From Streptomyces sp. ALI-76-A (lineage in GTDB: Bacteria; Actinomycetota; Actinomycetes; Streptomycetales; Streptomycetaceae), in assembly GCF_030287445.1 (NCBI RefSeq), contig NZ_JASVWB010000004.1:682001-746000 (forward strand): a stretch of 64,000 nucleotides of DNA. The letters run 5' to 3'. The notes under the pieces were generated by a model. That model saw nothing but the letters and a program-made list of their open reading frames with translations. It made no database searches and was not told the DNA's origin. The position numbers were made by a program, and so were the translations under genes. This document shows, piece by piece, positions 9,088 through 16,920 of this stretch (positions are counted from its first letter, which is position 1; each line of letters begins with the position of its first letter).

Positions 9088-9993
9088 ATGCAAGCCATCC
9101 TGTTCGACCGTTTCGGAGGCACGGAAGTGCTGCGCGAGGCGGACATAGAGGTCCCGCAGCCCGGCCCCGGGCAGATCCGCGTCCGCGTCAAGGCGGCCGG
9201 GCTGAACGCGCTGGACGGCAAGATCCGCTCCGGGGCCATGGAGGCCGCGTTCCCCACGCCGCTCCCCGCCGTCCCCGGTGCCGAGGTCGCCGGCGTGGTG
9301 GACGCCCTGGGTGAGGGCGTGCGGGACGTGAAGGTGGGCGACGAGGTGCTGGGCTGGTCGGACACCGGCTCGTACGCCGAGTACGCGCTGGCCACCACCG
9401 TGGCCCCCAAGCCCGCCGGCCTCGACTGGCAGCACGCGGTCGCGCTGCCCGTGGCGGGCGAGACCGCCGAGCGGGTGTTGAACCTGCTCGGCGTCACCGC
9501 CGGGGAGACGGTGCTCATGCACGGCGCGGCCGGAGCGGTCGGAACCCTGGCCGTCCAGCTCGCCACGACCCGCGGAGCGCGTGTCATCGGTACCGCCGGC
9601 CCCGCCAACCAGGACTACCTCGCCTCGCTCGGAGCCACCGCGACCGTCTACGGCGAGGGCCTGGTCGAGCGGGTCCGGGCGCTCGCCCCCGACGGCGTGG
9701 ACGCGGTGTTCGACCTGGCCGGGAAGGGAGCCCTGGAGGACTCCATCGCCCTGCGGGGCGGCACCGAGCGCATCGTCACCATCGCCGACTTCCGCGCGCA
9801 CCAGCTCGGCATCACCTTCGCGAGCGGCGGCCAGGAACGCTCGGCCGCCCGCCTGGCCGCCCTGGCCCAGGACGCCGCGACCGGCAAGGTCGTCACCACC
9901 GTCACCGCCTACCCGCTCGCCGAGGCCGCCACGGCCCAGCAGGTCAGCGACGCCGGGCATGTCCGCGGCAAGCTGGTCCTCACCCTCGACTGA
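9088..9993 (+). CDS. Zinc-independent NADPH:quinone/alkenal oxidoreductase (MDR family)
   Basis: The 301-residue protein has the medium-chain dehydrogenase/reductase layout. The N-terminal GroES-like domain contains MQAILFDRFGGTEVL and GLNALDGKIRSG; the Rossmann domain has the AAGAVG nucleotide-binding turn in HGAAGAVGTLAVQLA (near residue 150). No structural zinc cysteines are present, which places it with quinone oxidoreductase-type enzymes. It reduces quinones or activated double bonds with NADPH. It is followed 75 bases later by an Old Yellow Enzyme and then a MarR regulator on the same strand. Together they look like a detoxification module for electrophiles induced through the MarR protein. 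Confidence 0.88.
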   Translation: MQAILFDRFGGTEVLREADIEVPQPGPGQIRVRVKAAGLNALDGKIRSGAMEAAFPTPLPAVPGAEVAGVVDALGEGVRDVKVGDEVLGWSDTGSYAEYALATTVAPKPAGLDWQHAVALPVAGETAERVLNLLGVTAGETVLMHGAAGAVGTLAVQLATTRGARVIGTAGPANQDYLASLGATATVYGEGLVERVRALAPDGVDAVFDLAGKGALEDSIALRGGTERIVTIADFRAHQLGITFASGGQERSAARLAALAQDAATGKVVTTVTAYPLAEAATAQQVSDAGHVRGKLVLTLD

Positions 9994-10068
9994 TCAAGCC
10001 GGCCCCTCCCTCCGCCAGGCCCGCTTTCCCGATCGCCATCTGTTCATCACCCCACCGAAGGACCTTCC

Positions 10069-11130
10069 ATGCTGAACTCCCTGTGGACCCCGACCACCGT
10101 CGGTGCCCTCTCCCTCCCGCACCGCCTGGTCATGGCCCCCATGACCCGTGACCGCTCCACACCTGAAGGCGTACCGACCGAGCTGAACGCCGAGTACTAC
10201 AGCCAGCGGGCCTCGCACGCGCTCATCATCACCGAGGGCACCCAGCCCAACGCCGACGGCCAGGGCTACCTGCTCACCCCCGGCATCTACTCCGAGGAAC
10301 ACATCGCCGGCTGGCGCAAGGTCACCGACGCCGTGCACGCGGCCGACGGCCGGATCGTCATCCAGCTGATGCACACCGGACGCATCGCCCACCCCGACAA
10401 CACGCCCCACGGGCGCCTGCCGGTCGGCCCTTCGGCGATCCAGCCGGAGGGCACGATGTTCACCGCGTCCGGGCCCCAGGAGATGCCGATACCCCGTGCC
10501 CTGTCGACGCAGGAGGTCGCCGCCACGGTCGACGACTTCCGGCGCGCCGCGGCGGCCGCCATCGCGGCCGGCGCCGACGGCGTCGAGATCCACGGCGCCA
10601 ACGGCTACCTGGTGCACCAGTTCCTGTCCGACAGCACCAACCAGCGCACCGACCGCTACGGCGGCTCCCTCGACAACCGCATCCGCTTCGCCGTCGAGGT
10701 CGCCGCCGCCGTGGCCGAGGAGATCGGCGCCGACCGCACCGGCCTGCGTATCTCCCCCGGGAACCCGTACAACGACATCGCCGAGTCCGACACCGCCGAG
10801 CTGTATCCGGCGCTCATCCGCGCCCTCGGCCCGCTCGGCCTCGCCTACCTCCACATCCTCCACGCGGGCGACGATGAGCTGCTGGGCACCCTGCGCGCGC
10901 TGTGGCCGACGAAGCTGATCCTCAACCGGGCCGGCACCGACCTGCCCACCCGCGCCAAGGACATCGACGACGGCACGGCGGACCTCGTCTCCGTCGGCGC
11001 CCTCGCGCTGGCCAACCCGGACCTGGTCGAGCGGCTGCGCTCCGACGCGCCGCTGAACACCCCCGACCCGGCGACGTTCTACGGCGGCGGCGAGGCCGGC
11101 TACACCGACTACCCCACCCGCACCGCCTGA
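10069..11130 (+). CDS. Old Yellow Enzyme family alkene reductase
   Basis: The 353-residue FMN oxidoreductase of the NemA/N-ethylmaleimide reductase type reduces alpha,beta-unsaturated carbonyls and nitro compounds with NAD(P)H. It has [15 protein letters not shown] near the N-terminus (flavin contacts), the substrate-binding [12 protein letters not shown] with following [14 protein letters not shown], and the terminal [13 protein letters not shown]. Length is normal for the family. GAAGGACC lies before the ATG. A decayed relative of its 3' third sits 3.4 kb upstream. It belongs to the same transcription unit as the quinone oxidoreductase and MarR gene. Confidence 0.92.
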   Translation: MLNSLWTPTTVGALSLPHRLVMAPMTRDRSTPEGVPTELNAEYYSQRASHALIITEGTQPNADGQGYLLTPGIYSEEHIAGWRKVTDAVHAADGRIVIQLMHTGRIAHPDNTPHGRLPVGPSAIQPEGTMFTASGPQEMPIPRALSTQEVAATVDDFRRAAAAAIAAGADGVEIHGANGYLVHQFLSDSTNQRTDRYGGSLDNRIRFAVEVAAAVAEEIGADRTGLRISPGNPYNDIAESDTAELYPALIRALGPLGLAYLHILHAGDDELLGTLRALWPTKLILNRAGTDLPTRAKDIDDGTADLVSVGALALANPDLVERLRSDAPLNTPDPATFYGGGEAGYTDYPTRTA

Positions 11131-11189
11131 AGACCCGCGCCATGCCCGCCCCCACACCTCGCACCCCCGCGACGGCCGGCGAGGGGCCG

Positions 11190-11621
11190 ATGAGCTACGC
11201 GATCTTCCAGCTCGCCCGCGCTCACCGGGCCCGTGCCGCCGCCATGCTCCGCGAGATGGACCTGCATCCCGGCCAGGAACTGCTGCTGACGCACCTCCTG
11301 GACCGGGACGGGCAGACCCAGTCCGAGCTGCTCGACAGCGTCGGCCTGGACCATTCCACCGTCTCCAAGTCGCTGCGCCGCATGCAGGACGCGGGCCTGC
11401 TCGTCCGCGAGCCGGCCGCCCACGACCGGCGCGTCATGGTCGCCCACCTCACCGACAAGGGCCGTGCCCTGCGCGAGCCACTGGCAGCGATGTGGCGGAC
11501 CCTGGAGGCAACCTCCGCGCGGAACCTGTCGGCGCGGGAGGCGGAGTCCTTCATCCGCACCGCCTACGACATCGCCGACGCGATCAACAACGCCGCTCTG
11601 CCCCGGGAGGAGTCCGGGTGA
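11190..11621 (+). CDS. MarR-family transcriptional regulator
   Basis: The 143-residue winged-helix protein reads [20 protein letters not shown], then [20 protein letters not shown] as the recognition region, then the wing with [13 protein letters not shown] and a C-terminal dimerisation helix. The start is placed at ATG 11190, preceded by GCGAGGGG; an in-frame ATG at 11142 lacks a site. It is 59 bases after the OYE stop and is the likely repressor of the whole oxidoreductase operon, released by an electrophile or phenolic ligand, as is usual for MarR proteins beside reductases. Confidence 0.88.
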   Translation: MSYAIFQLARAHRARAAAMLREMDLHPGQELLLTHLLDRDGQTQSELLDSVGLDHSTVSKSLRRMQDAGLLVREPAAHDRRVMVAHLTDKGRALREPLAAMWRTLEATSARNLSAREAESFIRTAYDIADAINNAALPREESG

Positions 11622-12165
11622 CTCCCCTCGGCTTGCAGCCCGGTTCCGGTCCGGAGTACGCCTCGTTTCCGGCGTTCCCGCGGAGTGGGCAGTGCTGCGG
11701 CGCACTCGCCGCACGAAGGCCCGTGCTGAACGGAGCCAGCTTCCCGACGGCCGGAAATACAAGGCCCGGTGAGCTGAGCCGGCGGATGGGGCGGTCGCCC
11801 CGCTCACCCCCGTACGTCAGGAAGAACAGGGACGAGCGGAGCTTCAGCGTCAGCAGCGAGTGCGCTGTCCCGGTGGAAGCAGGACGGAACGCATCCCGGG
11901 GAGCAGGGCAACACCCCCCCGCGGAGCCGGCGAGCCGTTCCCCGTCACCGGTCGGCCGCACATCGGGACCGGCCGCATCACCCGAGTCCGGGTCGCCTTC
12001 GATGTCGGCAGCCACCGCGGGCCGGCGGTGACCCCCGTCGCGGATCCGCCCGCCGGAGGGCCCGGCCCCGAGAGGCCAGGCCCTCCGGCGCCCACGTCCG
12101 GGGCCACCGACGCACCTCCCGCCCGAACCCCCGCCCACTACTGACCTGATGGAAGTGAGACCCCC
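11622..12165. other. Noncoding gap with a strong hairpin
   Basis: No gene is supported in these 544 bases. A 12-bp perfect inverted repeat, CGCCGGAGGGCC (12051-12062) and GGCCCTCCGGCG (12079-12090), lies about 75 bases before the NmrA-like gene. It could act as a terminator for the upstream operon or as an RNA element in the leader of the next gene. Confidence 0.4.
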
Positions 12166-13086
12166 ATGGCCACCACCCGCTCCACCACCCTCCCGGTCCT
12201 CGTCGTCGGCGCGACCGGCTCCCTCGGCGGCAAGGTCGTCGACGAACTGCTCAAGCGCGGCAAGAACGTCCGTGCCCTGGTCCGGCCGGCCACCGACGCG
12301 AGCAGGCTCGAGGAGCGGGGTGTCGAGATCGCCCGTGGCGACATGCTCGACCTCGACTCGCTCGTCACCGCCATGAACGGCGCCGATGCCGTCATCACCA
12401 CCGCCGCCGGCTACACCCGCGGCGGCAAGAACGCCCACGCCATCGACACCGTCGGCAACGCCAACCTCGCCGAGGCCGCCCACCGCGCCGGCATCCGACG
12501 GTTCGTCCTGACCAGCATCCTCACCAGCGACCAGACGCCCCAAGTCCCGCACTTCTGGCACAAGAAGACCGCCGAGGACAAGCTCGAACAGCTCGGCGTC
12601 CCGTTCGTCGCACTGCGCCCGGGGGCCTTCCTCGACCAGGTCGCCACCATGGCGGGCAACCCGATCGACAAGGGCCGCCTGATCTGGATGGCCAAGGCCA
12701 CCGTCCCGCTGACCTTCGTCCACACCTCCGACCTCGCGGCCTACCTGGCGGCCGCGGTCGACGCCCAGGCCGCCAACGGTGAGCGCATCGACATCGGCTG
12801 GGACCGCCCGGTCAGCATGCGCGAGGTGGCCCACCTGATGGGCCGCCGGGCCGGAAAGAAGATCAAGGTGTGGGCCGTCCCCTCCATCGTCGTCCGCGCC
12901 GCAGGAGCCGTCGTGGGCCGCTTCAACCCGGTGGTCAAGGACATGGCCGCGATGTTCGGCTGGTTCGACACCGGACGCTACGTCGCCGACCCCCGCCGCC
13001 AGGAGCAGCTGTTCGGCCCCGCCCCCACCGCCGAGGACGCCCTCGCCCGCTACACCGACCAGCTGGCCACCGCACAGCACCGGTGA
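12166..13086 (+). CDS. NmrA-like NAD(P)-binding atypical SDR
   Basis: The 306-residue protein begins with the Rossmann signature VVGATGSLGGKVV, followed by VRALVRPATD (NADP-preferring basic residue after beta 2), GDMLDLDSL, and a helix with RRFVLTSIL. The classical YxxxK is not in its usual place, as in the NmrA/atypical SDR group that includes redox sensors and NAD(P)H-dependent reductases. The C-terminal part has FVHTSDLAAYLAAAV, a common substrate-domain phrase. It lies downstream of, but 540 bases away from, the MarR gene, so it may be separately controlled. The substrate is unknown. Confidence 0.8.
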   Translation: MATTRSTTLPVLVVGATGSLGGKVVDELLKRGKNVRALVRPATDASRLEERGVEIARGDMLDLDSLVTAMNGADAVITTAAGYTRGGKNAHAIDTVGNANLAEAAHRAGIRRFVLTSILTSDQTPQVPHFWHKKTAEDKLEQLGVPFVALRPGAFLDQVATMAGNPIDKGRLIWMAKATVPLTFVHTSDLAAYLAAAVDAQAANGERIDIGWDRPVSMREVAHLMGRRAGKKIKVWAVPSIVVRAAGAVVGRFNPVVKDMAAMFGWFDTGRYVADPRRQEQLFGPAPTAEDALARYTDQLATAQHR

Positions 13087-13194
13087 TGGCTCCCGGCGCA
13101 CAGCAGTCAGGCTCCCGTGTCCTCCGCTCCGACGTCCGACGACGACCAGTGATCCACCATCCGCCGACACGGTGAACCCCAGGCCGGCCCGGCT

Positions 13195-13848
13195 TCACCG
13201 GATGCGCTTCGCCGGCTCGGTGGCGCTGTCGGCGCGGTGGCGGGGGACCGAGGCCTCGCGCAGGGTCGGGTGGCGGCCGGGCGGGGGGCGGAGAGTGAAG
13301 TGGTCGAGGGAGAGGACATAGGCGGTGGCGTCGTCGAGAACGGTCGGCTCGACGACCCGGAACGTCAACGTGTGCTCCCCGCCCGCGAGTTCCACCGTAC
13401 CGAGATCCAGGACGGACAGGTCGCCCCAAGTCGGCGGCGACTCGTACCAGTGTGGCTGCGAGCGCGCGAGGTCGATGAAGGGGCCCTCGTCGACGGCCAG
13501 TTGGAGGTACGAGCCGTTAGCCTCGTTGTGCGGTGTCTCGACGGGGGCGGTCGCCACAGCGGTCAACGCGTACACGCGCGTGTGCGAGGCGCGGACGCGG
13601 TTCGTCGCGTACCAGCCGCTGTCCGACGGTGGCCGTTCGGCCGTCAGCAGGGCCAGGTGACGGCCGCCGGAGGCGCGGCGGTCGCGGGCCACCGGAATGT
13701 TCGTACGCGCCGGGGACTCGCCCGGCACCGTGATCGTCGGTGGGGCCGCCCGGGCCGTCTGTGCGGCCTGCGCCGTCGGAACGCCCGCAGCGGCCGTCAC
13801 CACCGCACCGAGCCCAGCCGCCATCGCCGTACGCCTGTCGAGGTCCAT
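13195..13848 (-). CDS. Tat-exported protein with a carbohydrate-binding-like beta domain
   Basis: The 217-residue product starts MDLDRRTAMAAGLGAV, a twin-Arg signal followed by a hydrophobic stretch and a likely signal peptidase site after AQA (near residue 34). The mature part contains SYLQLAVDEGPFIDLARS, LGTVELAGGEHTLTFRV and YVLSLDHFTLRP. These repeated beta strands resemble accessory domains that accompany secreted glycoside hydrolases. No catalytic domain is visible and the protein is short, so it could be a stand-alone binding module or the remnant of a larger enzyme. CTGGAACC precedes the ATG. Function unknown. Confidence 0.6.
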   Translation of the reverse strand: MDLDRRTAMAAGLGAVVTAAAGVPTAQAAQTARAAPPTITVPGESPARTNIPVARDRRASGGRHLALLTAERPPSDSGWYATNRVRASHTRVYALTAVATAPVETPHNEANGSYLQLAVDEGPFIDLARSQPHWYESPPTWGDLSVLDLGTVELAGGEHTLTFRVVEPTVLDDATAYVLSLDHFTLRPPPGRHPTLREASVPRHRADSATEPAKRIR

Positions 13849-13924
13849 GGTTCCAGCAGACAGGGACGGCGGGCGGGGAGTCGTCGTACGCGAGGGCGGT
13901 TCGTCCCGGAGGAGGGCTGGGGGA

Positions 13925-14051
13925 GGGCCCTTAGGGGGCGGCCGACGGCGATCAGGGACAGCGACGATGAGCAGGCGCCGGTGGTGGCGCGGTGGGCGGC
14001 GACGAGCGTGTTGATGCCGGTGCAGTCCGTGAAGGTGACGCCGCCGAGGTG
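13925..14051 (-). pseudogene. Fragment of an STAS-domain (anti-sigma factor antagonist) gene
   Basis: A minus-strand frame reads LGGVTFTDCTGINTLVAAHR, the beta3/helix region of STAS proteins around the regulatory Ser (here TDCTG in place of the usual DSSG), followed by a Gly/Ser-rich turn and SLIAVGRPLRALP. Nothing before or after gives the rest of the fold, and no start codon or ribosome binding site fits. It is most simply the leftover of a short STAS gene. Confidence 0.5.
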
Positions 14052-14253
14052 CCGCGACCTCCGGCGTGAGGTGGGGCCGCGTGCCGCTGTCGCCGTCCAC
14101 AAGGCGAGGCAGGATGGCCGTCGAGGAGTTCGCCGCACCCCTCGCGCCGCACCGCGGCCGGCTCCCTCCGTGCGCTGTACCGGCGATGCTTGTCCGGCCG
14201 ACTCGGCGAGGGCTGTGACACCCGGCCCTGCCGAGTCGGCCTGGACTCGTCCA

Positions 14254-15030
14254 CTACTGGCGGTGACGTGGCGTGCCCTGTCGTGGTGGGAGAGTCAAGG
14301 TGATCTGCCGGACGAGTTGCTGAAAGCACGCGAGGGACGCGAGGGCCGGTAGCGCGGCTCCGGCAATGCCGGTGAAGGTCCTGTCGGCCTGGGCCACGCA
14401 CAGCATCATCGCGACGGAGGAGAACAACAGAACGATGAACCACGAGTGCACGGCTCGGCGTTGATGCAGGGCGGTTCGGAGGATGGAGAGAGAGGCCACC
14501 ATCCAGGGGCCGTACACGAGAAGGGGCCACGAGTGAGCCATTCCGGCTCCCGTGCCGGACGTGATGTTCTGCAGAGGCCTGTAGGCCACTATGCCGCCGA
14601 AGACACTGACCATCGCCACGATGGCGGCGACGAGTGCGACGATCACAAAGCTGCCGGTCCGCAGCCATCCGAGCCGGACTGTGCGGACCGGCATCTTCCG
14701 ATGCCCGGCAGAAGAGCGCCGGATGGGCGGCAGTTGGGCGGTGATCTGCGCCAGGTTCTCCACCGGGTCGGTGAAGCCGACGTTGTCGGACGGCGTTTCG
14801 CTGCGAGGTGGCGGCACCATGGCCGCCGGCTCCGCCGGAACCGCCTCCTGCAGGAGGTAGGCAAGTTCCTCGGCCGGGTCCCAGCCCGGGTCGAGTGGGG
14901 TCAGGGGGACCCCCAAGTGCACGGCGTCGCCAGGGCCGCCGTGCCAGCCGGTGCCCGGCCCGTCGGCGTATGTGTCGGAATACCACTCGCGTCGTCGTGC
15001 GAAGGAATGATCCACATAGTCGTTGTTCAT
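14254..15030 (-). CDS. DUF2637-type membrane protein
   Basis: The 258-residue protein has a cytoplasmic N-terminal half (about 125 residues, Pro/Glu-rich) and then four likely membrane segments. The first reads FVIVALVAAIVAMVSVFGGI, followed by HSWPLLVYGPWMVASLSILRT, WFIVLLFSSVAMMLCVAQA and GIAGAALPALASLACFQ. The segment order and WPLLVYGPW phrase match the DUF2637 proteins of Streptomyces, which occur both in chromosomes and in integrative elements (SpdB-like). It lies 15 bases after the small gene at 15046-15330 on the same strand, so the two form an operon. Function unknown. Confidence 0.7.
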   Translation of the reverse strand: MNNDYVDHSFARRREWYSDTYADGPGTGWHGGPGDAVHLGVPLTPLDPGWDPAEELAYLLQEAVPAEPAAMVPPPRSETPSDNVGFTDPVENLAQITAQLPPIRRSSAGHRKMPVRTVRLGWLRTGSFVIVALVAAIVAMVSVFGGIVAYRPLQNITSGTGAGMAHSWPLLVYGPWMVASLSILRTALHQRRAVHSWFIVLLFSSVAMMLCVAQADRTFTGIAGAALPALASLACFQQLVRQITLTLPPRQGTPRHRQ

Positions 15031-15045
15031 AGGAATGCGTCCCCG

Positions 15046-15330
15046 TCACACGCCGTCGGGGCGACAGCCTGAGCTTCCTTGGCCGTTCCACCGTGAATTG
15101 AGTTCCTCCTGGAGTTCCTCCAGCAGTACGAGGAACTCGCGAAGCAGTGGCTCGGTTACCTGCCGTTCTGCCCACGCACCGTCACCGGTCCTGGCGTCCT
15201 GTGCCGCAAGCGCCGAGTATGCCACGCCGGGCGTGTGAGCCCATTTCCCCACTGTCACATCGCGGACCGCAGGCAGATTATCTGTCCTCGCGTCGCGTTG
15301 AGGCAAGCGAAGGGACCTTGCTTTCGTCAT
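15046..15330 (-). CDS. Small conserved-looking hypothetical protein
   Basis: The 94-residue product starts MTKARSLRLPQRDAR and ends in an acidic amphipathic helix, LLREFLVLLEELQEELNSRW. No domain is recognised. The middle part GKWAHTPGVAYSALAAQDAR is Ala-rich. It is immediately upstream of the DUF2637 gene on the same strand, and the AT-richer bases 15331-15440 may hold the shared promoter. The C-terminal helix suggests oligomerisation or partner binding. Confidence 0.55.
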   Translation of the reverse strand: MTKARSLRLPQRDARTDNLPAVRDVTVGKWAHTPGVAYSALAAQDARTGDGAWAERQVTEPLLREFLVLLEELQEELNSRWNGQGSSGCRPDGV

Positions 15331-15579
15331 GTCCCGCTAACGCCACTCACATTCCTTCGGATACGCGGCAAAAGAGTGACCCTGGCGTAGATCAAGTATC
15401 AGGAGAGCGTTTCTTCATTAGAGTTCTATGGCGGTGCGTTATAAGCAGAACTGGTTGTCTTCCTCGAAAGCTGCTGGGCAGGAAATAGGATGCGCTGCCG
15501 GTTTCGAGTGCGTGTACGGGCGGCGGTCAGGTCGTGGGTGCGGCCCGGCCGTGCAGGGGAGAGCCACGCAGTCACCGGC

Positions 15580-15699
15580 ACCAGGCGTGGGAAACCGCAC
15601 GGAGAACGCTCCTTGGGGACCGAACTCGAAGGGGCCGCCCAGGGCGTCACCCACCGCTGATCCGACGACCGCGCCGGCGGCCCGCTGAATCCGCTTCAT
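15580..15699 (-). pseudogene. 5' fragment of an ADP-ribosylglycohydrolase gene
   Basis: The minus strand from ATG 15699 reads MKRIQRAAGAVVGSAVGDAL followed by GGPFEFGP, the N-terminal signature of DraG-type ADP-ribosylglycohydrolases. After about 40 codons the homology stops. The frame continues to 15439 without the acidic metal-binding motif or the rest of the roughly 300-residue enzyme. This is a truncated relic. Confidence 0.6.
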
Positions 15700-15865
15700 T
15701 CGCGCAGCTCAACCGTGCCGCTCCGACGGCCGCGCGGCCCCGTTCCTCCTTCGGCTCCCTGAACCGTCGGCGGCGAACGCGTCTCGTTCGCGGAGGTGCG
15801 CCGCCTGGACCATCCTGGGTCCGAGTCACCCGTACAGGTCACACAACGCCGCCCGACGCCGCCGC

Positions 15866-16039
15866 ATGCGGCAACTGCCCGCTCCAGGACGCGATCTGAC
15901 GAACGACGCGAAAGGCGGGCCGCTGGACGGGCTGCCGCGGGCCATCGAGGGCTGGCGGCCGGAGGACGTCGACGACGGTGTTGTCCCGTCCGCCGAGCTG
16001 TCGCGGTGGCCGCTCGTCGCACGACCCCTGCCGCGGTGA
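15866..16039 (+). CDS. Possible small ORF, unrecognised
   Basis: The 57-codon frame starts ATG CGG CAA and ends LSRWPLVARPLPR. The stretch GWRPEDVDDGVVPSAELSRW has a protein-like composition in an otherwise empty 450-bp interval. No convincing ribosome binding site and no family were recognised. It may equally be part of a degraded gene. Confidence 0.2.
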   Translation: MRQLPAPGRDLTNDAKGGPLDGLPRAIEGWRPEDVDDGVVPSAELSRWPLVARPLPR

Positions 16040-16148
16040 GCCGCGTACGCCTGGCCCGCTGCGATGTGCCGCTTCTCCTACTCGGGCGACAGCCCCTGAC
16101 CACGGCAGTGCGCTCGCCGCGCGGGTCGGCCACGGGCACTCTGGGAAG

Positions 16149-16373
16149 GTGAGCAGCGCGCCGATCGTCGTACATCCGCCCTCCAGCACGGTCGGCCGGA
16201 GGGTCTCCGTCCACTCCCAGGGCCGGGACGAGATTCTCGGCACCGCCTACAGCGATCACGATCTCGTGGTGTTCCTCGAAGGCGCGGGCATCCAGGATCC
16301 CGACGGCATCCTGGACGACGACCGGTGGATCGAGTGGCGCGGCGGCCGCGCACACCAGTGGAGCGCTGCCTGA
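16149..16373 (+). CDS. Small conserved Streptomyces hypothetical protein
   Basis: The 74-residue product starts at GTG 16149 (SSAPIVVHPPSSTVGRRVSV) and ends with EILGTAYSDHDLVVFLEGAG, then a conserved-looking tail DDDRWIEWRGGRAHQW. That tail is, from memory, shared by many short streptomycete proteins of unknown function. The long frame upstream of 16149 is noise. GGGAAG directly precedes the GTG, closer than ideal, so the start is uncertain. Confidence 0.55.
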   Translation: MSSAPIVVHPPSSTVGRRVSVHSQGRDEILGTAYSDHDLVVFLEGAGIQDPDGILDDDRWIEWRGGRAHQWSAA

Positions 16374-16487
16374 GCCGTCTGCCATTGCCCTACGGTTGCG
16401 TGCCAGGCGTGGCCGGCCTGGTGTACGCACCCCGACCATGAGCCCGACCAGCATCGGTCCGCGCGACGGGCTCGGCATGGCCGCTGG

Positions 16488-16745
16488 TCAGCGTGTCGGG
16501 GCGGGTGAGACCGAGGGCACCGCCGGGGGAGTGCGGGCGGCTTCGAGGACGTCGGGCAGGGGCAGGTCAAGGGCGTTGGCGAGTTCGGCCAGTTCCGCCT
16601 GGGTGGGGTGGACGGGGCCGTGGGCGCCGTCCTGGGCGAAGACGCGGATGCGGGGGGCGCGGATACCGGTCCGGGCGGCGAGGGCCTGCGCGTTCAGGTG
16701 ACGGCGGCGCATGCCCTGCCGCAGCAACTGCGAGAGATCAGCCAT
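16488..16745 (-). CDS. Small helix-turn-helix (XRE-like) regulator
   Basis: The 85-residue protein is essentially one HTH domain: LSQLLRQGMRRRHLNAQALA, then ARTGIRAPRIRVFAQDG as turn and recognition helix, then TQAELAELANALDLPLPDVL. This matches the pattern of Cro/C1-type domains (RxxxxLNAxALAxRTGI). It has no ligand or dimerisation domain. GCAGAAGGAGTGG lies upstream of the ATG. Targets are unknown; it may regulate itself or the divergent region to 16920. Confidence 0.65.
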   Translation of the reverse strand: MADLSQLLRQGMRRRHLNAQALAARTGIRAPRIRVFAQDGAHGPVHPTQAELAELANALDLPLPDVLEAARTPPAVPSVSPAPTR

Positions 16746-16920
16746 CCACTCCTTCTGCCCGGCCCTGACCCGCTCATTCGCCTACGGCGCCGACAGGCAG
16801 GAGGCGTTCGTCGGTGGCCGGCTCCTGCGGTCGGCCCTTCCGCTCTCCGCTGCCTCGGGCCCGGCGGTCCAGGCTGCCGCATCTACTCCGGCAACATGCT
16901 GCCCCGTACGGGGTTTCGCG

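Noticed and set aside
13849..14100. Extended start of the Tat-exported protein
   Set aside because: The twin-Arg signal begins at ATG 13848; the upstream frame overlaps the STAS relic.
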